A DNA stretch of 16,033 nt from an uncultured Clostridia bacterium (GTDB lineage Bacteria; Bacillota_A; Clostridia; Christensenellales; Aristaeellaceae). The translations under genes were made by a program, and so were the position numbers. Below, piece by piece: positions 1 through 6,955 of this stretch (positions are counted from its first letter, which is position 1; the number at the start of each line of letters is the position of its first letter). A model generated the notes under the pieces. That model was given only the letters and a program-made list of their open reading frames with translations, had not been told where the DNA came from and searched no databases. Where the stretch lies: the NCBI GenBank assembly GCA_947165745.1, contig CAMVBO010000008.1:1-16033 (forward strand). The letters are read 5' to 3'.

Positions 1-49
1 GCTGCTCCATCAGGCACTCCATCAGGATCTGCGCGCCGGTCATCTGCAT
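1..49 (-). CDS. ilvB: Acetolactate synthase large subunit, N-terminal fragment (cut by window edge)
   Basis: Only the first 16 codons are in the window; they read MQMTGAQILMECLMEQ from an ATG at 49 and stay open to the left edge. This matches the conserved N-terminus of the biosynthetic acetolactate synthase catalytic subunit (M-x-[LM]-TGAQIL-x-ECL-x-EQ), which normally continues into a GVDxVFGYPGG motif outside the window. The enzyme uses thiamine diphosphate to condense pyruvate in the first common step of branched-chain amino acid synthesis. A purine-rich Shine-Dalgarno (AAGGGGAG) lies about 7 bases upstream. The gap to the protease gene upstream is only 67 bases, too short for the T-box leader often found on clostridial ilv genes. 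The identification rests on a short but characteristic segment; another ThDP-dependent enzyme is possible. Confidence 0.65.
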   Translation of the reverse strand, partial: MQMTGAQILMECLMEQ

Positions 50-80
50 GGAGACTTCTCCCCTTCCAACGATTTCAACA

Positions 81-107
81 GGCGCGGCCGGACAAGCCGA
101 CCGCGCC
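81..107 (-). terminator. GC-rich hairpin downstream of the HtrA-type protease gene
   Basis: Arms 81-91 and 97-107 form an 11-bp stem (one G-T pair) with a 5-base loop, starting 10 bases after the protease stop codon. The sequence after the stem on the minus strand (TGTTGAAATC) is a poor U-tract, so this is a weak or factor-assisted terminator, or an mRNA 3'-end stabiliser that allows read-through into ilvB. Confidence 0.45.
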
Positions 108-116
108 AGCGTGGTT

Positions 117-1247
117 TTAGTCGATGATTTCCAGTTCCAGCGTCAAATTCAGCTCCTCGAAGCCGCCCTTCACATTGCCGTCCTGGTCGTATTGGTAGCG
201 ATAGACCTTCAGCTCCATGGGCTGATCCTTGCCGCACTTGTCCACGGCCTTGACCATATCCTGGCTGGAGCGCACGCGTTCGCCGTTGGCCTCGGTGATG
301 ACGTCCTTCTCCTTCAGGCCCGCCTTGTCCGCCGGGGTGCCGGGCTCCACGGCGTACACCTGGGCACCGGCCGGCGGGAAGCGCCGCATGGCCTCGTCCG
401 GGCCGTCGATGGAGACGACGGTGACGCCCATGCGGGGCCGCACCACGTTGCCGTTGTCAATGATCTGCTCGATAAAGTCCTTCACCGGGCTGATGGGGAT
501 GCAGAAGTTCATGCCCTCGCCCAGGGTGTAGATCACCGGGATGCCCACCATCTCGCCCTTCGCGTTCAGCAGCGCGCCGCCTGAATAGCCGCCGGTGAGG
601 GCCGCGTCGATCTGGACGGTGGTGATGTGGTGGTTGAAGTTGCCGGCGTTCACATCCTCGCGCTCCAGGCCAGAGATGATGCCCGCGCTGACGCTGCCGA
701 ACATCACGTCGTCATAGCCGGTGGAGGGGTTGCCGACGATGATGGCCAGCTCGCCGATGCGCAGGCTGTCGGAATCGCCCAGCGTCAGGGGCTGCGCGTC
801 GCCGGGAGCCTTGCCCTCGAACTTCAGGACGGCGATATCGGTGCCGTCGTCATAGCCCACCAGCTCCACATCCATCTCCGTGCCGTCCAGCCAGCGGGCC
901 ACGAAGGCGTCGCCGTCCTCCACCACATGGTAGTTGGAGAGCAGATAGCCGCCCTCACCCTCCTCCAGCGCGCGGAAGTAGCAGGCCGAGCCATAGCCGG
1001 TCTCGTACACATCGGAAATGCGGCTGGCCGCGTCCCAGCTCTCCACCTTGGTGATCAGCTGCACCACAGACGGCCGCACGCGATCGGCGATATCCGGGAT
1101 GGGGTTGTTGGCCGAATAGATAAGGTCGTAGCCCGGAGCCTCCTCGGCCGCCTCCTCAGCGGGCGCGCTCAGGGCCAGCATGCCCGTCAGCATCAGTGCC
1201 GCCAGCACCAGCGCCAGCAGCCGGGAAAGCACGTTGGAATACTTCAT
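117..1247 (-). CDS. Exported trypsin-like serine protease with PDZ domain (HtrA/DegP-like, S1C family)
   Basis: This 376-residue protein has a Sec signal peptide (hydrophobic residues 9-28, likely cleavage after APA at 30; no lipobox), a trypsin-fold domain at about 50-265 and one PDZ domain at about 270-370. The triad is visible: His107 in SNYHVV, Asp137 in TDIAVL and Ser222 in GGYSGGALL. HtrA proteases degrade or refold misfolded proteins outside the cytoplasmic membrane. The serine motif is divergent: the usual PGNSGGP reads GGYSGGA. Here there is no retained N-terminal anchor of the kind typical of Bacillus HtrA, so the mature enzyme may be released. The start at 1247 has an AGAGG ribosome site 8 bases upstream. 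The gene lies downstream of a two-component pair, the arrangement expected for a stress-regulated protease, and has its own promoter. Confidence 0.9.
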   Translation of the reverse strand: MKYSNVLSRLLALVLAALMLTGMLALSAPAEEAAEEAPGYDLIYSANNPIPDIADRVRPSVVQLITKVESWDAASRISDVYETGYGSACYFRALEEGEGGYLLSNYHVVEDGDAFVARWLDGTEMDVELVGYDDGTDIAVLKFEGKAPGDAQPLTLGDSDSLRIGELAIIVGNPSTGYDDVMFGSVSAGIISGLEREDVNAGNFNHHITTVQIDAALTGGYSGGALLNAKGEMVGIPVIYTLGEGMNFCIPISPVKDFIEQIIDNGNVVRPRMGVTVVSIDGPDEAMRRFPPAGAQVYAVEPGTPADKAGLKEKDVITEANGERVRSSQDMVKAVDKCGKDQPMELKVYRYQYDQDGNVKGGFEELNLTLELEIID

Positions 1248-1293
1248 ATGGTGATCCTCTCTTTCATGGGTATAGATGACTCGATTATCCCCT

Positions 1294-1322
1294 ATTATAA
1301 CCTCTCATTGGCGGTTGTACAA
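1294..1322 (-). promoter_or_regulatory. Sigma-A-type promoter of the HtrA-type protease gene
   Basis: On the minus strand a TTGTAC box (1317-1322), a 17-base spacer and a perfect TATAAT (1294-1299) stand about 47 bases before the protease start. The 131-base gap between the kinase stop and the protease start is unusually AT-rich for this window. Two TACA cores 11 bp apart (1316-1319 and 1327-1330) overlap the -35 box and could be part of a response-regulator site, but the match to the sites at 3563-3590 is weak. Confidence 0.7.
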
Positions 1323-1378
1323 TCGGTGTAATGTTATTTAATACTCTAATTGGGAAATCAGGGCGTCGATTCCCGCAC

Positions 1379-2818
1379 TCATTCTGCGGCGGGCAGCGCG
1401 AACTCGAACGCCGTCTCGCTGTCGTCCGAGCGCACCTCGATCTTCGAGCCATGCTGCTGCAGGATCCTCTGGCAGATGGACAGGCCCAAGCCGGTGCCCT
1501 GGCCGGAGGTGTGGGCTTTGTCGGCCTTGTAGAACCGTTCGAAGATATAGGGCAGGTCCGCCTCGGCGATCCTGGGCCCGTTGTTGGAGATGATGAAGCG
1601 CACGTTCTTGCCCTCACGGCGGGTGCGCACGGTGAGCCTGCTGTCCTCGCCGTCCATGAACTTCACGGCATTGTCGATGATGTTGGACACCACCTGGTTG
1701 ATGCGATTTGCGTCGGCCATCACCATCAGCGTCCCCTCCGCCAATTCCACGTCCACGGCGATGTGCTTCTCGTCGATGCGCGGCTCGAAGTTGATGAGCA
1801 CGCGCCGCACCAGCTCGTTGGCGTCGAAGGGTGCCAGCGTCAGCGGGAACTTGCCGGATTCCAGCCGGGACAGGTCCAGCAGGTCGTTCACCAGGCTGGT
1901 GAGCCGGTCCGTCTCGTCCAGCACGATCTGGTAATACCTGGGCATATCCTCCGCCGGGATCACCCCGTCCTGCATGGCCTGCACATAGCCGCGCATGCAG
2001 GTGATGGGCGAGCGCAATTCATGGGACACGTTGGCCACGAAGCTGCGGCGGGAATCCTCCAGCCGCGAAAGCTCCTCGGCCATGCGGTTGATGGAATCGC
2101 CCAGCTCCTCCAGCTCGCCGCCGCAGTTCACGTCCACCCGCCGGGTCAGGTCGCCCTTGGAGAACTCGCGCACGGCGCTGCTCATCTCCTTCAGGGGCTT
2201 GATCTGGCTGCGGGCCAGGAAGAAGGCCAGTATCGTGCCCAGGATCACGGCCAGCAGCGCGGGCGGCCAGATCTGATTCACGACGCTCATGATGCCCACC
2301 TTCAGCGATGCCGTAGGGATGTGCAGCAGCACCGCGCCCACCACCTCGTTTTCCCCGTAGTACCAGGGCACACCGATGGTGACGATTTTCTCCCCGTCCT
2401 CCAGGTCCGGGAACAGGCCTTCCACGCGAATCTCGTTGCCCTGCTGGATCAGGGACAGCTGCTCCCGCACGGCGTCCGTGGCGATGAACCGGGTGGTGTT
2501 CCAGCTCTTGTCCAGGTATTGCACGGTGCCGGAGTCATAGCTGACGATCCAGATGTCGGCATTGTAGGTGCTGTAGATGTCGCCGATCTTCCGCCGGATG
2601 ACGCCTCGCATGGTGCTGTTGCTCTGGACAAAGCTGAGGGCGTTCAGGTTCGCCATGTAATCGGCCACCTCGCGGGCCTGGCGGCGCACCTCAGCCTCGT
2701 AGCTCTCCTGCATGGCCTGCTGGCGCGAGGCCATCATCACGCCGGTGAAGATCAGGATCGTGGCCAGCAGCGCCGCCAGCAGCACGCTGTAGGTGCGCAG
2801 GAAAAGGCTTCTGCGCAT
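1379..2818 (-). CDS. Membrane sensor histidine kinase (HAMP-HisKA-HATPase)
   Basis: This 479-residue kinase has transmembrane segments at about 9-31 and 183-203 enclosing an extracytoplasmic sensor region of about 150 residues, then a HAMP linker (about 204-256), a HisKA domain with the phosphorylated His266 in SHELRSP, and a HATPase domain with the N-box around 379-387 and a GTGLGLSI G2 box at 441-448. No PAS domain is apparent, unlike WalK. The G1 box reads NNGPRI (412-417) instead of the usual DNGxGI, so the adenine-contacting Asp is Asn. It starts 3 bases after the response-regulator stop, so the two are co-transcribed and it should phosphorylate that partner. The signal sensed cannot be read from sequence; with an HtrA-type protease next door, envelope or secretion stress is a reasonable inference. 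Confidence 0.93.
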   Translation of the reverse strand: MRRSLFLRTYSVLLAALLATILIFTGVMMASRQQAMQESYEAEVRRQAREVADYMANLNALSFVQSNSTMRGVIRRKIGDIYSTYNADIWIVSYDSGTVQYLDKSWNTTRFIATDAVREQLSLIQQGNEIRVEGLFPDLEDGEKIVTIGVPWYYGENEVVGAVLLHIPTASLKVGIMSVVNQIWPPALLAVILGTILAFFLARSQIKPLKEMSSAVREFSKGDLTRRVDVNCGGELEELGDSINRMAEELSRLEDSRRSFVANVSHELRSPITCMRGYVQAMQDGVIPAEDMPRYYQIVLDETDRLTSLVNDLLDLSRLESGKFPLTLAPFDANELVRRVLINFEPRIDEKHIAVDVELAEGTLMVMADANRINQVVSNIIDNAVKFMDGEDSRLTVRTRREGKNVRFIISNNGPRIAEADLPYIFERFYKADKAHTSGQGTGLGLSICQRILQQHGSKIEVRSDDSETAFEFALPAAE

Positions 2819-2821
2819 GGG

Positions 2822-3517
2822 CTATTTCACCTCGAATTTATAGCCGACGCCCCAGACCGTCTTGATCTGCCAGCCCAGCTTTTCGCCCTCGGTCAGCTTC
2901 TCCCGCAGGCGCTTGACATGCACGTCCACGGTGCGGGAATCGCCGAAGTAATCATAGCCCCACACCTGCTCCAGCAGCTGTTCCCGGGTGAACACCTGGT
3001 TGGGATGGCCGGCCAGGAAGTTTAAAAGCTCCAGCTCCTTGGGCGGCATCTCCAGCTCGTTGCCCATGTAGGTGACGGTGTACTGGCTGATGTTCACCCT
3101 GAGGCCCGGAAAGGACAGCTCCTTCGTGGTGTCCTGTGGCTGCTCAGGCTGCTGATAGCGGCGGATGACCGCCTTGATGCGGGCCACCAGCTCCTTCATG
3201 TCGAAGGGCTTGGCGATGTAGTCGTCCGCGCCCAACTCCAGCCCCAGCACCTTGTCAAAGGTCTCGTCCTTGGCCGTAAGCATGATGATGGGCACGCCGG
3301 AGGTCTTGCGGGCCTCCCGGAGCACCTGCCAGCCGTCCATGCCCGGAAGCATCACGTCCAGCAGCATCAAATCGGGCGGTGACAGGCGGAATTTCTCCAG
3401 GGCCGCGTCGCCCCGGTCCGCCTCCTCCACCTCGAAGCCCTCCTTCTCCAAATACAGCTTCACCAGCTGGCGGATGTTCGGATCGTCGTCCACCAGCAGG
3501 ATTCTCGTCTTTAACAT
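2822..3517 (-). CDS. OmpR/PhoB-family response regulator
   Basis: This 231-residue protein has a receiver domain (about 4-118) with acidic pocket Asp10/Asp11, phospho-acceptor Asp54 (LLDVMLPGMDG), Thr81 and Lys103 (KPF). A short Gln/Pro-rich linker (about 122-132) leads to a winged-helix DNA-binding domain (about 135-231) ending in the typical SRTVDVHVKRLREKL and GVGYKF signatures. Length and layout are standard for the family (PhoP, WalR, CssR). All phosphorylation residues are intact. The start at 3517 has a GAGGTGA ribosome site about 6 bases upstream. It is the first gene of the regulator-kinase pair, and three 11-bp-spaced half-sites upstream suggest it regulates itself. Which named regulator it corresponds to cannot be settled from sequence alone. 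Confidence 0.95.
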   Translation of the reverse strand: MLKTRILLVDDDPNIRQLVKLYLEKEGFEVEEADRGDAALEKFRLSPPDLMLLDVMLPGMDGWQVLREARKTSGVPIIMLTAKDETFDKVLGLELGADDYIAKPFDMKELVARIKAVIRRYQQPEQPQDTTKELSFPGLRVNISQYTVTYMGNELEMPPKELELLNFLAGHPNQVFTREQLLEQVWGYDYFGDSRTVDVHVKRLREKLTEGEKLGWQIKTVWGVGYKFEVK

Positions 3518-3547
3518 GGAATCACCTCAATCCGCTTTCTATTCGCA

Positions 3548-3590
3548 AGCATAGCACAAAGCCGTGAACAGGGTATGAACGCAGCGTGAG
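3548..3590 (-). promoter_or_regulatory. Candidate promoter with three phased half-sites upstream of the response regulator
   Basis: Read on the minus strand, CTCACG (3585-3590), TTCATA (3574-3579) and TTCACG (3563-3568) repeat with an exact 11-bp period. An extended -10 (TGC then TATGCT, 3548-3553) follows 9 bases later, and no good -35 box is present. OmpR/PhoB-type regulators bind direct repeats of 11-bp period that replace the -35 box about 10 bp before the -10, and the hexamers resemble the Bacillus PhoP half-site TT[ACT]A[CT]A. Autoregulation is an inference. Confidence 0.5.
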
Positions 3591-3640
3591 CGTTTGGCGA
3601 CTGGCGAAGATGGCCGCGGAGCCGGATCGCCGATTCGATC

Positions 3641-4378
3641 TCAGCGCTTTCGCGCCCTGACCACCAGGAAGTCCGGCTTGTGCAGCAAATCCCGCGTCCG
3701 CTCCGGCCAGGCGGCGAGCATGGCCGCGTCGGGGATGGGCTCGATCAGCTTTTCCACCGTCAGCCCCGCGTCCACCAGGGTGTTGACGATGGTGGAGAAC
3801 GTGCGATGATACTTTTTGACCCCGTCCACAAACCAGGTGGAAAGCCGCTCGCCATCCACGCTGTAGTTGGAGATGTTCGCCCACAGCTTGTTGCCCGCTT
3901 CGTCCTTCGTCCACCGCTCGCCGGTGGTGAAGCAGCTGGTCAGCGGGTGTTCCTGGGAGAACACGAACAGCCCGCCGGGGGTGAGCAACCGGTACACCTG
4001 CCGAATGAGCGCGGCGTAGTCCTGAACGTAATGCATCGCCAGGGAACTGGCCACCAAGTCAAAGGGCCCCTCCAGCGCGGCGAGCTCCTCCATAGGCAGG
4101 CGGCGGTACTCAATCCGGGGGTCGGCGTTCTGGGTCCGGGCCAGGGCCAGCATCTTCTCGGAGATGTCGATGCCCGTCACCCGCGCCGCGCCGCGGCGGA
4201 CGAACTCGGCGCAGTGATCGCCCGCGCCGCAGCCCAGGTCCAGCGCGGCCTTGCCCGTCAGATCCGGCAGCAGCGACAGCAGCGCCGGCGTCTCGAACAG
4301 CACGTTGGCATTGTCCGGCTTTTCCCGGATTCGACTGTAGCCCTCAAAAAAGACTGGATTGTCGTAGATATTCTGCAT
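3641..4378 (-). CDS. Class I SAM-dependent methyltransferase
   Basis: This 245-residue protein has a Rossmann-type methyltransferase core. Motif I is ALDLGCGAGDH at about 45-55, the acidic residue after strand 2 lies in VTGIDIS at about 68-74, motif post-II includes the RLPMEEL region, and motif IV is FDLVASSLAMHYV at about 105-117. It fits the UbiE/Methyltransf_11-like group that methylates small molecules; the substrate cannot be predicted. No signal peptide or membrane segment is present, so it is cytoplasmic. The ATG at 4378 follows a GGAGG ribosome site with a 4-base gap. It lies 78 bases downstream of mutS2 with no terminator between them, only a heptamer repeat tract, so it is probably read from the mutS2 transcript. 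No promoter is evident. Confidence 0.88.
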   Translation of the reverse strand: MQNIYDNPVFFEGYSRIREKPDNANVLFETPALLSLLPDLTGKAALDLGCGAGDHCAEFVRRGAARVTGIDISEKMLALARTQNADPRIEYRRLPMEELAALEGPFDLVASSLAMHYVQDYAALIRQVYRLLTPGGLFVFSQEHPLTSCFTTGERWTKDEAGNKLWANISNYSVDGERLSTWFVDGVKKYHRTFSTIVNTLVDAGLTVEKLIEPIPDAAMLAAWPERTRDLLHKPDFLVVRARKR

Positions 4379-4402
4379 AAAACCTCCGGGTTCTGAACCG
4401 CA

Positions 4403-4460
4403 TCCCCCTAATCCCTATTCCCTGATCCCTAATCCCTATTCCCTAATCCCTATTCCCTAC
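4403..4460. repeat. Heptanucleotide tandem repeat (TCCCTAA / TTAGGGA-like)
   Basis: Seven consecutive 7-base units run from 4412 to 4460, each TCCCT followed by AT, GA, AA or AC. A longer variant, TCCCCCTAA, precedes them at 4403-4411. On the transcribed strand the units read TTAGGGA or ATAGGGA, giving eight G-runs of three or more with 4-base spacers, suitable for a G-quadruplex in the mRNA. The last unit contains the mutS2 stop codon (TAG, 4457-4459), and the tract ends 15 bases before the ribosome site of the methyltransferase gene. Confidence 0.9.
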
Positions 4461-6832
4461 TTCAACTCCGCCACGGTCACGCCGTCCTCGCCCTCGCCGT
4501 ATTTGCCCAGGCGGAAGGATCGGATGGCCGGGTGCTTTTTCAAATGCTGCTGGATGCCGCTGCGCAGAGTGCCCGTGCCCTTGCCGTGGATGATGTAGAC
4601 CTGGCCCAGCTTGTTCAGCACCGCGCCGTCCAGGAACATGTCCACGGCCAGCAGCGCCTCGTCCAGGCTCATGCCGCGCACGTCGCACTCCGTCTCCACC
4701 GCCCGGGGCGACACGCCCACATAGCCGGAGCCGCCGCCCGAGCCCTTGGCGGGCTGGCGGCCCTTGGGCTTCTCGGGCTTGTCGGGCCTCGCGGTGCGCA
4801 TATCGGCGATGTTCGCCTTCAGCTTCAGCGCTCCCGCCTGCACGGTGCACTCCCCCCTGCCGTCCGGCGGGGTGAGGATCACCGCCTTGGCGTTCAGGTT
4901 CACCAGCAGCACGGTGTCCCCGGCCTTGGCCTCCGTCACCGGGGCGCCCTCGCCCCCGGCAGTGGCGATCTTCTCGGAATTGTCGTCGATGGCCCCCTGC
5001 AGCTGGGCACGCAGAGCGTGAAGCTCGTGCTCCTTCACGCCCTCCCGGCGCTGTTTTTTCAGATCGGAAATGATCTGCTCGCTCTCCCGCTGGGCCTTTT
5101 GCAGCAGCTGCCGGGCCTCCTGACGGGCCTTGCGCAGCTCGGTTTCCCGCTTCGACGCCAGCTCCCTTTGCAGGCGCTCTGCCTCGTCCCGCAGCTTCTG
5201 GGTCTCCCGGTGGGCCTGTTCGGCCAGCTCCCGCTCCTTCTCGGCGATCTGGCGGTGATACTCCGCGTTGGCGATCACGTCCTCAAAGCGCACGGCGTCC
5301 TTGCTGAGGCGGTTGTTCGCGTCTTCGATCAGGAATTCCGGCAGGCCCAGCTTCCGGGAAATCTCAAAGGCGTTGCTCTTTCCGGGCACGCCGATGGACA
5401 GCCGATAGGTGGGCCGCAGGGTCTCCACATTGAACTCCACGGAGGCGTTCTCCACCCCGGGCGTGCCCAGGGCAAAGGCCTTGAGTTCGCTGTAGTGGGT
5501 GGTGGCCATGGTGGTGACCTTCATCGAAAGCAGGTGGTTCAGGATGGCCATGGCCAGCGCCGCGCCCTCGGTGGGGTCGGTGCCCGCACCCAGCTCGTCA
5601 AACAGCGCCAGCGACCGTGGCGTCACGTTCTGCAATATCTCCACAATGTTGGTCATGTGGCCGGAGAAGGTGGACAGGCTCTGCTCGATGGACTGCTCGT
5701 CGCCGATGTCGGCGAACACCTCGTCGAAGATCGAAAGCTCCGAGCCGTAGGCCGCGGGAATTTGAAGTCCCGCCTGGGCCATCAGCGAAAGCAAGCCCAC
5801 GGTCTTGAGCGTCACCGTCTTGCCGCCGGTGTTGGGGCCGGTGATCACCAGCGTGGTGAATTCCTCGCCCAGCCACAGCGTGCTGGGCACCACCTTCTGC
5901 GGGTCGATCAGCGGGTGGCGCGCCTGGATCAGCCGCACGTGTCCCGCCTCGTTCAGCTTCGGGGGCACGGCCCGCATCTGCCGGGAAAGCGCCGCCTTGG
6001 CGAAGATCACGTCCAGCCGTGCCATCAGGTCCAGGTTATTGGCGATCAGGTCCGCGTCCGGGGCGATGCGGTCGGAAAACTCGCCCAGGATGCGCTCGAT
6101 CTCGTTCTTCTCCTTGATGGTCCACTGCTTCAGCTCGTTGCCGGCCTCCACCACGCCCATGGGCTCGATGAACAGCGTGGAGCCGGTGCCGGACTGGTCG
6201 TGGACGATGCCGGGCACGTTCGCGCGGCACTCCGCCTTCACCGGCACCACATAGCGCCCGTTGCGCATGGTGATGATGGCGTCCATCAGGTATTTCTGCA
6301 TGGTGGCGGAGCGGATGATGCCGTTCAGCTTGTCCCGCACCCGCTCGTTCAGCACCCGCATCTGGCGACGGATGGCGTACAGATCCGGGCTGGCGTGGTC
6401 GCTGATCTCGTCTTCGGAGATGATGGCGTCAAAGATCTCCTCCTCCAGGGACCGGTTCGTGGCCAGGCGGGAACCCAGCTCCGTAAGCAGCGGCGTGTCC
6501 TCCCGGTCCGTCACCAGCGCGCCCCGCACCGTGCGGGACGCCCGCAGCACATCCGCCACCTGCAAAAGCGCCTTGGGCGACAGCGTGCCGCCGGCCTTCG
6601 CCAGCTTCAAAAACGGGCGCACGTCGGTGAACCATGCCATGGGGTTGGAGCCGTTGTAGGCGTAGATCGAGGCGGCCTCCTCGGTCTCGGCCTGCCAGCG
6701 GCGCACGGTGTCCGCGTCTCCGGAGGGGGTAAGCTGTCGCGCGGCCTCTCGGCCCGGCTCCGTCACCGCCAGCGCCGAGAGCATCTCCAGGATCTTCGGA
6801 AATTCAAGGACCCGTAAATTGCGTTCGTTCAT
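4457..6832 (-). CDS. mutS2: MutS2 protein (MutS-like ATPase with C-terminal Smr nuclease domain)
   Basis: MutS2 lacks mismatch recognition. In various bacteria it suppresses recombination, and in Bacillus it also acts on collided ribosomes. From the start chosen here (791 residues; the Bacillus protein is about 785) the domains are a core/clamp region (about 1-310), the ABC ATPase with Walker A GPNTGGKT at 332-339 and Walker B LALFDELGAGTDPT at 408-421, a long charged coiled coil (about 500-630), a small beta-rich segment (about 640-685), and an Smr domain from about 715 with DVRG and HGKGTG (749-754). I chose the ATG at 6832 because GGAG sits 8 bases upstream and the product then begins MNERNLRVLEF, as in homologues; an ATG at 6862 in frame has no ribosome site. 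The gene follows the U32 gene after 123 bases. The stop codon lies within a heptamer repeat. Confidence 0.96.
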   Translation of the reverse strand: MNERNLRVLEFPKILEMLSALAVTEPGREAARQLTPSGDADTVRRWQAETEEAASIYAYNGSNPMAWFTDVRPFLKLAKAGGTLSPKALLQVADVLRASRTVRGALVTDREDTPLLTELGSRLATNRSLEEEIFDAIISEDEISDHASPDLYAIRRQMRVLNERVRDKLNGIIRSATMQKYLMDAIITMRNGRYVVPVKAECRANVPGIVHDQSGTGSTLFIEPMGVVEAGNELKQWTIKEKNEIERILGEFSDRIAPDADLIANNLDLMARLDVIFAKAALSRQMRAVPPKLNEAGHVRLIQARHPLIDPQKVVPSTLWLGEEFTTLVITGPNTGGKTVTLKTVGLLSLMAQAGLQIPAAYGSELSIFDEVFADIGDEQSIEQSLSTFSGHMTNIVEILQNVTPRSLALFDELGAGTDPTEGAALAMAILNHLLSMKVTTMATTHYSELKAFALGTPGVENASVEFNVETLRPTYRLSIGVPGKSNAFEISRKLGLPEFLIEDANNRLSKDAVRFEDVIANAEYHRQIAEKERELAEQAHRETQKLRDEAERLQRELASKRETELRKARQEARQLLQKAQRESEQIISDLKKQRREGVKEHELHALRAQLQGAIDDNSEKIATAGGEGAPVTEAKAGDTVLLVNLNAKAVILTPPDGRGECTVQAGALKLKANIADMRTARPDKPEKPKGRQPAKGSGGGSGYVGVSPRAVETECDVRGMSLDEALLAVDMFLDGAVLNKLGQVYIIHGKGTGTLRSGIQQHLKKHPAIRSFRLGKYGEGEDGVTVAELK

Positions 6833-6886
6833 GTTCATCGCTCCGTTATGATGGTCATTCATGGGCTGTCCCAGTCTCTGTGGTTG

Positions 6887-6949
6887 AAAAAACGGCTGTA
6901 GCGGCAGACTCCAGGTCCGCCATAGGCGCTGTACGCAGCCTACAGGCCG
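6887..6949 (-). terminator. Three-way-junction RNA structure with U6 tail after the U32 gene
   Basis: Starting 7 bases after the U32 stop, the minus strand can fold into a compact three-way junction. A closing stem pairs 6940-6949 with 6893-6901 (9 bp, one bulged base). It encloses hairpin 6928-6939 (4-bp stem GCTG/CAGC, CGTA loop) and hairpin 6903-6921 (7-bp stem with one G-T pair, 5-base loop). Six T residues (6887-6892) follow at once. Stem plus U-tract is the pattern of an intrinsic terminator; the branched form is unusual. It may end the zapA-U32 transcript or attenuate read-through to mutS2. Confidence 0.5.
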
Positions 6950-6955
6950 ACATCC

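Noticed and set aside
4403..4460. Heptamer tract as a CRISPR array or true telomere
   Set aside because: Units are contiguous with no spacers and only 7 bases long, and the tract lies inside an operon between two intact genes, not at a replicon end.
4532..6817. Plus-strand open frame of 761 codons opposite mutS2
   Set aside because: Same cause: the translation is Leu/Gly/His-rich with no family features, while the minus strand gives an intact MutS2.
6855..6953. 32-codon minus-strand ORF between the U32 gene and mutS2
   Set aside because: The GAGG before its ATG directly abuts the start codon with no spacing, and its sequence is better explained by the three-way-junction terminator it overlaps.
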